The position numbers were made by a program, and so were the translations under genes. Below, piece after piece: positions 6,965-14,101 of a DNA stretch of 16,975 nucleotides. Numbering within the stretch: the first letter of the stretch is position 1; each line of letters starts with the position of its first letter. The notes under the pieces are model-generated. The model worked only from the letters and a program-made list of their open reading frames with translations, was not told the DNA's origin and made no database searches. Source of the DNA: Collinsella sp. (lineage in GTDB: Bacteria; Actinomycetota; Coriobacteriia; Coriobacteriales; Coriobacteriaceae). The stretch spans positions 17,399 through 34,373 of the forward strand of contig DXMX01000002.1 in the NCBI GenBank assembly GCA_019413955.1, in the 5' to 3' direction.

Positions 6965-7669
6965 TTACGGCAGGATATGGAAACCGAGCGAGGCGATATC
7001 CTTGGCAAAACCGCGCACGGTATCGAGCGAGACCTCGTACGGGTCACGGCCGATGTTCTTACGCTTGGCCAGGATGCTGTTGGGCACCGTGATGATCTGG
7101 CAACCGCATCCTTCCGCCTGGTAAATATTGATAAGCTCACGCGTGGATGCCCACAGGACCTCGCAGTTGGGCTTGGCGGCGGCCTTCTTGACCGACTCCG
7201 TCATAAACGGAATGGGGTCGACGCCGGTATCGGCGATGCGGCCGGCAAAGAGCGAGATGATGGACGGTGTCTCGGCATCAACGGCCTCGACCATCTCGTC
7301 GACCTGCGTAGGCGTAAAGATGGTGGTGACGTTGACCTTGATGCCGTCGGCCGAAAGCTTGCGCACCAGCTCGGCGGTGGACTCACCCTTGGTGGTCACG
7401 CACGGAATCTTGACGTAGACGTTCTCGGCCCAGGTAGCGATCTCGCGGGCCTCGACCTCCATGGTCTCGACGTCGTCGGCAAAGACCTCAAACGACACGG
7501 ACACATCGGTGATGTGGGCCAGGACCTCCTTGGCAAACGCGCGGTAATCCGTCACGCCGCCCTTCTTCATAAGGGACGGGTTGGTCGTGAAACCCTGAAC
7601 GTTGCCGTTCTCGTACATGTCGAGCATGCCCTCGAGATTTGCACCGTCAGCGAACACCTTGATTGCCAT
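6965..7669 (-). CDS. Transaldolase / fructose-6-phosphate aldolase family protein
   Basis: This is a TIM-barrel aldolase of the TAL/FSA family, 234 residues, close to the 214-220 of fructose-6-phosphate aldolase and microbial short transaldolases and well below the ~320 of classical TalB. Family marks are FADGAN with Asp8, TTNPSLM (28-34), the Schiff-base lysine Lys87 in VYVKIPC, and TTIFTPTQ (115-122). Such enzymes move or cleave three-carbon dihydroxyacetone units on sugar phosphates in the cytoplasm; whether this one is a true transaldolase, an aldolase or a relative with another sugar phosphate cannot be decided here. The ATG at 7669 was chosen because AAAGGA lies 9 bases upstream. The ATG at 7693 would place that site inside the gene. 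The upstream HAD gene is on the same strand 193 bp away, far enough for a promoter of its own. Confidence 0.87.
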   Translation of the reverse strand: MAIKVFADGANLEGMLDMYENGNVQGFTTNPSLMKKGGVTDYRAFAKEVLAHITDVSVSFEVFADDVETMEVEAREIATWAENVYVKIPCVTTKGESTAELVRKLSADGIKVNVTTIFTPTQVDEMVEAVDAETPSIISLFAGRIADTGVDPIPFMTESVKKAAAKPNCEVLWASTRELINIYQAEGCGCQIITVPNSILAKRKNIGRDPYEVSLDTVRGFAKDIASLGFHILP

Positions 7670-7699
7670 CTGCCTGATTCCTTTCGTTAGCATACGGCC

Positions 7700-7734
7700 G
7701 ATAAACTGCTAAACACTTTACCTACGTTTATCAA
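7700..7734 (-). promoter_or_regulatory. Possible promoter/operator upstream of the transaldolase-family gene
   Basis: On the minus strand TTGATA (7734-7729, 5 of 6) is followed after 17 bases by TAGCAG (7711-7706, 3 of 6). The same stretch is bracketed by an inverted repeat GATAAAC (7700-7706) and GTTTATC (7726-7732), which would suit a repressor overlapping the promoter. Further upstream AAACAC-CTCA-GTGTTT (7775-7790) forms a short perfect stem. All are suggestive only. Confidence 0.3.
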
Positions 7735-7862
7735 GGCGTGAACTGCGGGTTTTTATCTTCTCGGCGAACGGTATAAACACCTCAGTGTTTGGATTGATAA
7801 ATCGATTGAGCATGCAAAAGCGAAGAGTCGCAGTTTGAGCAAACGTCAGAACGCGGGATTCA

Positions 7863-8690
7863 TTAGATGAGGCCGAAATGCTGCATCGCTGTGACGGTAC
7901 CGTCGTGTGCGACATCGTCGGTCACGTAGTCGGCGACCGCCTTGACCTCGGGCATAGCGTTGCCCATGGCCACGGCCGTCTCGACAGCGGCGAGCATGCC
8001 CAGGTCGTTACCCGAATCACCAAAGCCAAAGGTGCGCGCGTTGCCAGTGCGACCCAGATACGCCAGCGCTCGCGCCACGCCCACGCCCTTGTCAATGCCC
8101 TTGGGACTCAGCTCGCGATTCTGACCACCGGTGTTGCACAGCTCAAACTCGCGATCGATAAAGCCGTCATCATTGGCTACGCGAGCCAAACTGGGCACAT
8201 TGAGGCATACCTTGCCCACGTGCAGACTATCGTCGACGCGCATTTCCTCGGTGCTGTGCACCACAGAAGTGCCGATCAGAGACGACTGCTCAACGCCCGC
8301 GGGTTCCAGGGCAAAAGTAGCCACGTTGGTCTCGAAAAAGGCCTCAATCCCTGCCGCGGCCATACGGCGTGCAAGCTCCTCGATAACGTGCTCGTCAAAG
8401 CAGTCCTCATGCACCACGCGGCCCTCGACCTCGAGCGTCGCTCCCGCCATGGCAACGACGCCCGCGGGGTCGAGCGCGCGCAGGCCATCGGCGATCAGCC
8501 ACAAGGGACGACCCGTGCAGATAAATGCCTGGTGACCCGCATTGCGCAGGCGATGAAACGCCTCGACGACCGCCTGCGAGGGGCGAACCGCCGAAAAGTC
8601 CTTGTCGGTCATGTTGTCGGGATCGAACGACGTCAGCGTGCCGTCCACGTCAAAAAAGAGCACAGCGGGTTCGGGACACGCATCAATCAT
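7863..8690 (-). CDS. HAD-superfamily phosphatase, Cof type (subclass IIB)
   Basis: The 275-residue protein has the HAD catalytic motifs in order. FFDVDGTLT carries the nucleophile Asp14 and general acid Asp16, ICTGRPL gives motif II, the conserved lysine lies in ELSPKGIDKG, and the metal-binding motif IV is GFGDSGNDLGML. The large C2-type cap between motifs II and III and the length are typical of Cof/YidA-like hydrolases, which remove phosphate from sugar phosphates or similar small metabolites in the cytoplasm. The exact substrate cannot be inferred. The ATG at 8690 has AAAGGA 6 bases upstream; the longer form from 8726 would add 12 residues with no ribosome binding site. It is divergent from rlmKL, and the aldolase-family gene lies downstream on the same strand, so a loose sugar-phosphate link is possible. 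Confidence 0.92.
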   Translation of the reverse strand: MIDACPEPAVLFFDVDGTLTSFDPDNMTDKDFSAVRPSQAVVEAFHRLRNAGHQAFICTGRPLWLIADGLRALDPAGVVAMAGATLEVEGRVVHEDCFDEHVIEELARRMAAAGIEAFFETNVATFALEPAGVEQSSLIGTSVVHSTEEMRVDDSLHVGKVCLNVPSLARVANDDGFIDREFELCNTGGQNRELSPKGIDKGVGVARALAYLGRTGNARTFGFGDSGNDLGMLAAVETAVAMGNAMPEVKAVADYVTDDVAHDGTVTAMQHFGLI

Positions 8691-8728
8691 ATGGGTTCCT
8701 TTCGAGGATAAGGGCAAACGAAGCATCC

Positions 8729-8738
8729 ATCATATAAT
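8729..8738. promoter_or_regulatory. Overlapping divergent -10 boxes between the HAD gene and rlmKL
   Basis: On the plus strand TATAAT (8733-8738) is a perfect -10 for rlmKL, placing the start near 8745; no good -35 is seen 17 bases upstream (AAGGGC). On the minus strand TATGAT (8734-8729, 5 of 6) overlaps it and could serve the HAD gene. The whole divergent gap is only 75 bp, so the two promoters probably compete. Confidence 0.5.
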
Positions 8739-8765
8739 GGAGCGACGCAACCAGAGAGGTCACCC

Positions 8766-11297
8766 ATGGAATTTTACGCAAGCTGCCCCGAGGGCTTTGA
8801 GTCCGCACTCGCCGATGAGCTTAAACGCCTCGGGCTTTCGCATGTTCGCCGGCTGAAGGGCCGCGCTACATTTGAGGGCGAGCTCGAAGAAGGCTACCGC
8901 GCCTGTCTGTGGTCGCGCCTGGCGAGCCGTGTGTTCGTGGTACTCGGGCGCTTTGAGGCGCAGGATGCCGATGAACTGTACGATAGCGTTTACGACATCG
9001 CCTGGGAGACCATCATCCGCCCCGGCGCCACCATCGCCATCACCGCCCGCGGCGTGACCGAGCAGCTGCGCAACACGCGCTTCTCGGCCCTGCGCGCCAA
9101 AGACGCGCTGTGCGACCGTCTGGCCGAGACCACGGGCCGTCGCGCCGACGTCGATGCCGCCGACCCCGATGTTCACCTGTTGCTTTCGCTGCGTCAGCGC
9201 CGCGCGAGCATCAGCCTGGACCTTTCGGGCGACCCGCTGTTCAAGCGTCTGCCGCCCGCTGCGACTCGTGCCGGCGAGGGCGCACACGTGTTGCGCCCCG
9301 ACTACGCCGCCCTGGTGCTGGCGCAGGTCGGCTGGACCGCACTATGCGAGCGCGAGCTGACGGCCGACGATTACGAAAACGAAGCCCTTCCCACGCTGAT
9401 CGATGCCTCGTGCGCCGGCGGCGGTCTGCTGCTGGAGGCCGTGAACATTCTGACCGACCGCGCCCCGGGCGCCGCACGCGAGCGCTGGGGCTTTGAGGGC
9501 TGGCAGCTGCACGACGCTGTCCTGTGGGAGCAGCTGCTTGCCGAGGCGCGCGAGCGCGAGGCGGCAGCGCGCGAGCGCCAGGCGCGCATCGTGGCCGTAG
9601 ACATCGACCCCGCCGCCCGCAAGACTGCCGAGCGCATGGTCAAGTGCGCCGGCTACAAGCGTTTTGTCGACTTTTGTGCCGCCAAGCCCGCCACCGTGCT
9701 GGACCATGCGGGCGCCGTCGCCGGTGCCGCCCTGGTCGCGGACACGACCGAGACCCCGCTTTCGCTCATGCACGATGCCATGACGCTCATCGGCGAGCTG
9801 CGCTGCGCCCCCGAGCTCGCTTCGGCGCCGGTCGCCGCTCTCACCCGCGACGGCTTGCTGGCCCGCGCGCTCCACGCCGAGCCCGAGCGCTCGATCGCCG
9901 TCATGCCCAATAACGAGGAGGCGGCTCTTGAGGTTTGGCCCTCACTCGACCACGCCGCTGCAGCGTTTGAGGCTGCGACCAGCGCGGATGCCGAGGCCGA
10001 GGTTGCGGATGCCAACGAAGCCAAGGACGAAGCCGCCGCTTCCTCCATGCCCGAACCTGCCGCCACGCTCGACTTGGGCGACGGCAAGCCGCTGCCCGTG
10101 CTCATCCCGGAGTCCGAGCAGTTCGCCAACCGCCTGCGCAAGAATGCCCGTCTGCGCCGCAAGTGGGCCAAGCGCGAGGGCGTGAGCTGCTATCGCGTCT
10201 ACGATGCCGACCTGCCCGACTACTCCGCTGCCATCGACCTGTACGAGGGTTGCCCGCAGACGCCGGGCCGCTGGCTCGTCATCGCCGAATACGCCGCGCC
10301 CAAGACCATCGACCCCGCGCTGGCCCAGGCCCGCATGCTCGACATCTTGGCCATCGCGCCGCGCATCCTTGATGTTCCGGCCGAGCATGTGCACGCCAAG
10401 GCCCGCATGCGTTCGCGTGGCGGCTCGCAGTACGGCAAGCAGGGCGCCGGCAAGGGCGGATCGGGCGAGCGCGCCAACATCGCGCGCCGGCGTCTGCCGC
10501 TCATCGAAGAAGGCGGGCTCACCTTTGCCGTCAACTTTGACGACTACCTGGATGTGGGCATCTTCCTGGATCATCGCGTCACGCGCAACCTGGTGCGCGA
10601 GCACGCCAAGCAGGCGCGCCGCTTCCTCAACCTGTTTGCCTACACCGGCACTGCCACCTGCTACGCGGCCGATGGCGGCGTCGAGGAGACCGTGACGGTC
10701 GACCTTTCCAACACCTACCTGGACTGGGCCGAGCGCAATATGCGCCAGAACGGCTTTGTTGGTCCGCAGCATCATTTTGTGCGCGACGACGCGCTCGCCT
10801 GGATTCGCGACCAGCGCCAGACGCGCAACCGCTGGGACTTGATCTTTGTCGACCCGCCCACGTTCTCGAACTCGTCCAAGATGGGCCGCCGCACCTGGGA
10901 TGTCCAGCGCGACCATGTTGAGCTTTTGGCCGGCGTATCGCGCCTGCTCGCACAGGGCGGCCACGCCATCTTTAGCTGCAACCTGCGCGGCTTCCGCCCC
11001 GAGACACGCAAGCTCGCGCGCGCGGGCGTGGTGCTGGAGGACATTACGGCGCAGACCATCCCCGAGGATTTCGCACGCAACCAGAAGGTGCACCACTGCT
11101 ATATCGTGCGCCGCCTGCCCATTGAGGACGCCATGGCCGAGGTCGGCTTTAGCGCCGAGGAGATTGCCGAGCGAACCGAGGAGCTGCGCAACCCCGAGGC
11201 CCGTAAGCCTCGCGCGGCAGTGCCCGCGCACGCGCAGGCCGGCAACGGCAAGCCTAAAAAGAAGAAGTTCTACGCCAGCAAGCCCAAAGGCAAATAA
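8766..11297 (+). CDS. rlmKL: RlmKL-type 23S rRNA methyltransferase fusion with a decayed RlmL half
   Basis: The 843-residue product (E. coli RlmKL is 702) aligns with RlmKL throughout. A THUMP RNA-binding domain (about 40-155) leads into the RlmL domain, which makes m2G2445, then an Ala/Glu-rich linker (about 395-435), the RlmK domain, which makes m7G2069, and a Lys-rich tail. The RlmK half is intact: FLNLFAYTGTAT (from 620) and DPPTFSNS (from 696). The RlmL half is not. Motif I, usually DPMCGSGT, reads DASCAGGG (213-220), and where NPPYGER should stand there is DTTETPL (326-332). So this half probably cannot methylate, while THUMP may still place the protein on the ribosome. AGAGAGGT (8753-8760) is the ribosome binding site. 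The gene is single, divergent from the HAD gene and convergent with kdpE. Confidence 0.93.
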   Translation: MEFYASCPEGFESALADELKRLGLSHVRRLKGRATFEGELEEGYRACLWSRLASRVFVVLGRFEAQDADELYDSVYDIAWETIIRPGATIAITARGVTEQLRNTRFSALRAKDALCDRLAETTGRRADVDAADPDVHLLLSLRQRRASISLDLSGDPLFKRLPPAATRAGEGAHVLRPDYAALVLAQVGWTALCERELTADDYENEALPTLIDASCAGGGLLLEAVNILTDRAPGAARERWGFEGWQLHDAVLWEQLLAEAREREAAARERQARIVAVDIDPAARKTAERMVKCAGYKRFVDFCAAKPATVLDHAGAVAGAALVADTTETPLSLMHDAMTLIGELRCAPELASAPVAALTRDGLLARALHAEPERSIAVMPNNEEAALEVWPSLDHAAAAFEAATSADAEAEVADANEAKDEAAASSMPEPAATLDLGDGKPLPVLIPESEQFANRLRKNARLRRKWAKREGVSCYRVYDADLPDYSAAIDLYEGCPQTPGRWLVIAEYAAPKTIDPALAQARMLDILAIAPRILDVPAEHVHAKARMRSRGGSQYGKQGAGKGGSGERANIARRRLPLIEEGGLTFAVNFDDYLDVGIFLDHRVTRNLVREHAKQARRFLNLFAYTGTATCYAADGGVEETVTVDLSNTYLDWAERNMRQNGFVGPQHHFVRDDALAWIRDQRQTRNRWDLIFVDPPTFSNSSKMGRRTWDVQRDHVELLAGVSRLLAQGGHAIFSCNLRGFRPETRKLARAGVVLEDITAQTIPEDFARNQKVHHCYIVRRLPIEDAMAEVGFSAEEIAERTEELRNPEARKPRAAVPAHAQAGNGKPKKKKFYASKPKGK

Positions 11298-11300
11298 CAA

Positions 11301-11367
11301 AGTTGCGGTGGAATACGGACTGTTTTGCCTGGAATTAGGCAAATATAGACCGTATTTCACCGCAACT
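11301..11367. repeat. 67-bp palindromic intergenic element between rlmKL and kdpE
   Basis: AGTTGCGGTG-(G/A)-AATACGG is repeated in inverted orientation at the two ends (11301-11318 and 11350-11367), and the symmetry continues to GCCT/AGGC around a GGAATT loop (11331-11336), with a few mismatches and one indel. It begins four bases after the rlmKL stop. Neither side has a clear T-tract (CATAG on plus, TTTGTTATTTG on minus), so it may end transcription only weakly. It looks like a member of a dispersed palindrome family. Confidence 0.65.
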
Positions 11368-11391
11368 CATAGTGGGATGGTGGCCGGCGAT

Positions 11392-12105
11392 CTAGCCTTG
11401 GGTGACCAATCGGTAACCGATACCCACATGCGTTTGAATATAGCGCGGATGCGCGGGATCGGACTCGATCTTCTTGCGCAGCGTGCCCATAAAGACACGC
11501 AGGCTCGCCAGGTCGCTCTTAGTTGCCGTGCCCCAAATCTCGTGCAGGATAAACTGGTGCGTCAGCACTTTGTCGGCGTTGTGTGCCAGCAGGCACAGGA
11601 GCTTATACTCGATCGGCGTCAGATGCAGTTCCTCGCCATCCATCGTGGCGATGCCGGCATCAAAATCGATATGCAGCTCACCGGTATCGAACGAGCCCTC
11701 GGAGGCAACACCGCCCGTTTGCGCATACGAAAGGCGCCTGAGCGTCGTGCGAATACGCGCGAGCAGCTCCTCGACCGAAAACGGCTTGGTCAGATAGTCG
11801 TCAGCACCGGCATCGAGCGCGCGGATTTTGTCCGCATCCTCGCTGCGCGCCGAGACCACGATAATCGGCATGCCCGACCATGCGCGCACCGACTCCACCA
11901 CCTTGACGCCGTCCATATCGGGCAGGCCCAGATCGAGCAGCACAATGCTCGGCGTCTGCGACGAGGCGGCGGCGATGGCGGCATGGGCGGTCTCCACGGC
12001 CATATGGCGCAAGCCGTGCGCCTCGAGCGCAGCAACAATAAGATTGCGAACGGCAGGGTCGTCCTCAACGACCAAGATGAGCGGTTTTACGGCAGAGTTC
12101 GGCAC
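11392..12105 (-). CDS. kdpE: KdpE-like response regulator (OmpR/PhoB family)
   Basis: The 237-residue protein has a receiver domain (about 8-118) with the acidic pocket Glu14/Asp15/Asp16, phosphorylation site Asp58 in LLDLGLPDMDG, Ser85 and Lys107. A winged-helix DNA-binding domain follows (about 140-235, ending RYIQTHVGIGYRLV, the recognition part of OmpR-type regulators). The GVKVVESVRAWS segment, the length and its pairing with the next gene point to KdpE, which normally activates high-affinity potassium uptake genes. It begins with GTG at 12105, four bases after the kdpD stop, and its ribosome binding site AAGGAG lies over the last codons of kdpD, so the two are co-translated. The longer frame back to 12186 lies within kdpD and is not the start. 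No kdpFABC is in the window, so the target promoter is unknown; kup nearby is an obvious candidate. Confidence 0.9.
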   Translation of the reverse strand: MPNSAVKPLILVVEDDPAVRNLIVAALEAHGLRHMAVETAHAAIAAASSQTPSIVLLDLGLPDMDGVKVVESVRAWSGMPIIVVSARSEDADKIRALDAGADDYLTKPFSVEELLARIRTTLRRLSYAQTGGVASEGSFDTGELHIDFDAGIATMDGEELHLTPIEYKLLCLLAHNADKVLTHQFILHEIWGTATKSDLASLRVFMGTLRKKIESDPAHPRYIQTHVGIGYRLVTQG

Positions 12106-12109
12106 GGCG

Positions 12110-13735
12110 CTACTCCTTATCAAACGAAACGTCGGCGGCAGGAAGCTCAATCGTAAAGACCGAGCCGTGCGGGTCCGCCGCGGCAACCTCTATGCTACCG
12201 CCATGCGCCAGCGCAATGGAGCGGCAGAGCGAAAGACCCAGGCCCACGCTGCGGTGACTGTCAGCCAGACCGTGGTTGGCGGTGTAGAACGACTCAAAGA
12301 TCCGCTCGCGGTCCTCGGGTGCGATGCCCGGACCATCATCGACCACCGAGCACGCCACGCGTCCATCGTCGACGCTAATCGAAATCATGATATGCGAGCC
12401 TGTGGGCGTATAGGTGATGGCGTTGTTCACCAGATTGACCACCAGCTGCACCATCAGGCGTGCATCGACGTTGACGAGCGCCGGCTCATCGCACGCCACC
12501 ACCTTAAGGTCGTGCTCGCGCACGGCAGGGTTCACGTGGCGCAGCGCCTCCTCGACGATATCGTCCATGAGCTCGAGCGTGGTCGACAGGTGCATGCCGC
12601 CGCCCTCGAGCTTGGTGATGGCGAGCAGGTTCTCGACGGTGGCGTTGAGCCACAGCGCATCCGAGCGAATGGATAGAAGAAGGCCACGGCGCGTCTGGGC
12701 ATCGAGAACCGCGGTGCCGGTCGAGCCCTGATCGAGCAGCACGTCGGCATTACCCGAAATACTGGTAAGCGGTGTGCGCAGATCGTGCGAGATGGAGCGC
12801 AGCAGGTTGGCGCGCAGCTGTTCGTTTTTGGCGAGCACCGCCGCCTCCTCGCGGGCCTCCATAGCGCGGGCGCGATCGAGTGCCAGCTCGCCTTCGCTCA
12901 CGATGGCATCGGCAAGTGTTCGCTCCTCGTGCGTCAGCACGTCGGGCTCGGCAACGATAGCCAGCACGCCCACCACCGAGGCGGGGTCGCCCGAGCGCGC
13001 GAAGCCGTCGCCCGTGCGAACCGTCAGGTAGATGCCATAAAACGCCGAGCCGCCATAGGTGGCGTCGAGCGGCGTTCCCACATAGGCGGACGCCGAGAGC
13101 CGCGGCGGCATCTGCGGCGCCAGTTCGTGCACCGGTGCGGCATCGCCCACGGCCGTGTATGTCGCACGCGGCAGCAGGTCATCGCCCTCGGCGTCGGCGC
13201 TGTACCACACGACCGGACAGCCCGAAAGACGCGCCAGCTGCGTTGCCATGGCGTGAACGATCTGCTGCTCGTCGGCGCAGCGCTGCAGCATGCGATTGGT
13301 CTCGAGCACCATATGCGTGCGGCGGTCGCTGGCGGCAGCCTGTGCCAAGGCGCGGCGCAGGGCCAACGCAATCGAGCTCGACACAAGCGAGACCACGAAC
13401 ATGATGAAGAACATGCCGGGATAGCCGCGGTCGATAAGCGACAGCGAGTAGCGCGGGTCGACAAACAAGAAGTTGTAGAGCGCCACGGCGGCAGCCGAGC
13501 TCAGCAAGCAATACAGGCGACTCCAGGTAAAGAATGCGCACAGCTGAACGGCGAACACATAGACGATCATGATGCTCGGCGCGAGACCCGGATGGTCGAG
13601 TAGCGCGCCCACAATCGTCGCCGCGACCAGCAGCCCCACCGATACGCAGGCGTCATACAGAGGAGTGCGGCGCGTCAGCGTTGTGCGCCGCCACCAAAAG
13701 CTATCGGCAATATCGCCGTCCGTACGGACGTCCAT
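12110..13735 (-). CDS. kdpD: Short KdpD-like sensor histidine kinase lacking the N-terminal KdpD domain
   Basis: The 541-residue protein starts almost directly with a DUF4118 membrane domain of four helices (about 27-128). It continues with a GAF-like segment (about 140-290), a HisKA domain with phospho-acceptor His317 in SISHDLRTPLTS, and an ATP-binding domain with N-box NLVNNA (434-439), DDGPGIA (466-472) and GLGLSL (498-503). E. coli KdpD is 894 residues and carries about 400 more at the N-terminus (the KdpD Walker-type and universal-stress domains); these are absent here, and an upstream hairpin leaves no room for them. It probably senses potassium or turgor through the membrane and GAF-like parts only. 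The start at 13735 has GAGGGG about ten bases upstream. kdpE follows at once. Its transcription comes either through the hairpin at 13764-13801 or from a weak promoter (TATACA at 13826-13821) just before it. Confidence 0.88.
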   Translation of the reverse strand: MDVRTDGDIADSFWWRRTTLTRRTPLYDACVSVGLLVAATIVGALLDHPGLAPSIMIVYVFAVQLCAFFTWSRLYCLLSSAAAVALYNFLFVDPRYSLSLIDRGYPGMFFIMFVVSLVSSSIALALRRALAQAAASDRRTHMVLETNRMLQRCADEQQIVHAMATQLARLSGCPVVWYSADAEGDDLLPRATYTAVGDAAPVHELAPQMPPRLSASAYVGTPLDATYGGSAFYGIYLTVRTGDGFARSGDPASVVGVLAIVAEPDVLTHEERTLADAIVSEGELALDRARAMEAREEAAVLAKNEQLRANLLRSISHDLRTPLTSISGNADVLLDQGSTGTAVLDAQTRRGLLLSIRSDALWLNATVENLLAITKLEGGGMHLSTTLELMDDIVEEALRHVNPAVREHDLKVVACDEPALVNVDARLMVQLVVNLVNNAITYTPTGSHIMISISVDDGRVACSVVDDGPGIAPEDRERIFESFYTANHGLADSHRSVGLGLSLCRSIALAHGGSIEVAAADPHGSVFTIELPAADVSFDKE

Positions 13736-13752
13736 CAGCGTCCCGCCCCTCT

Positions 13753-13801
13753 CTCAAAAACAAAAACCACCACAAAGGGACAGGCACCTTTGTGGTGGTT
13801 T
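13753..13801 (-). terminator. Terminator/attenuator between the kup part and kdpDE, with a duplicated 5' arm
   Basis: Read on the minus strand, AAACCACCACAAAGG (13801-13787) pairs perfectly with CCTTTGTGGTGGTTT (13778-13764) over 15 bp, and the stem runs straight into TTTTTGTTTTTG, a very good T-tract. It ends 18-30 bases before the kdpD start. A second copy of the arm, AACCACCACAA (13815-13805), lies just upstream and could also pair with the 3' arm. Confidence 0.85.
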
Positions 13802-13846
13802 CCCTTGTGGTGGTTCCAAGTGTATAGCCTTTGCAACCGGCGGTCG

Positions 13847-14041
13847 CTAGACAAACAGCACGTGCGCGAGCAGGGCACACACGCACACCGCTCCAAATAC
13901 CAGTGCCACGATCGAGATCACGCGGTCGGCCATGTCCATGTTGGCACGATTCGTAAAGAACCGATCTTCGGCGGCGTCGACGCGCGCCTCACGCACCATT
14001 TCGACCACCGCCTCACGGCCATCGAGCGCCTTTGTATCCAT
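13847..14041 (-). CDS. Small single-pass membrane protein downstream of kup
   Basis: This 64-residue protein has a charged N-terminal half (about 1-38, rich in Glu, Asp and Arg, probably helical and cytoplasmic) and one hydrophobic helix at the C-terminus (about 40-63, ISIVALVFGAVCVCALLAHV), ending only one or two residues later. I do not recognise a family. The ATG at 14041 was chosen because a strong GGGGAGG lies 5 bases upstream; an in-frame ATG at 14071 with a poorer site would add ten residues. It begins 60 bp after the kup stop on the same strand, with no terminator between, and is followed by the strong hairpin at 13764-13801, so it is the last gene of the kup transcript. Position and topology suggest a small regulatory subunit of the transporter or of the kinase, which is inference. 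Confidence 0.72.
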   Translation of the reverse strand: MDTKALDGREAVVEMVREARVDAAEDRFFTNRANMDMADRVISIVALVFGAVCVCALLAHVLFV

Positions 14042-14101
14042 GTTTACCTCCCCGGCCTCATGCTTATCCATCAAAAACCAACTCCGTGTAGCCGCCGACG
14101 T

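Noticed and set aside
13736..13846. Missing N-terminal part of KdpD caused by a frameshift
   Set aside because: The upstream DNA is a terminator hairpin and then the small membrane gene; no KdpD-like sequence is present in any frame, so the short form is a true architecture and not a recent break.
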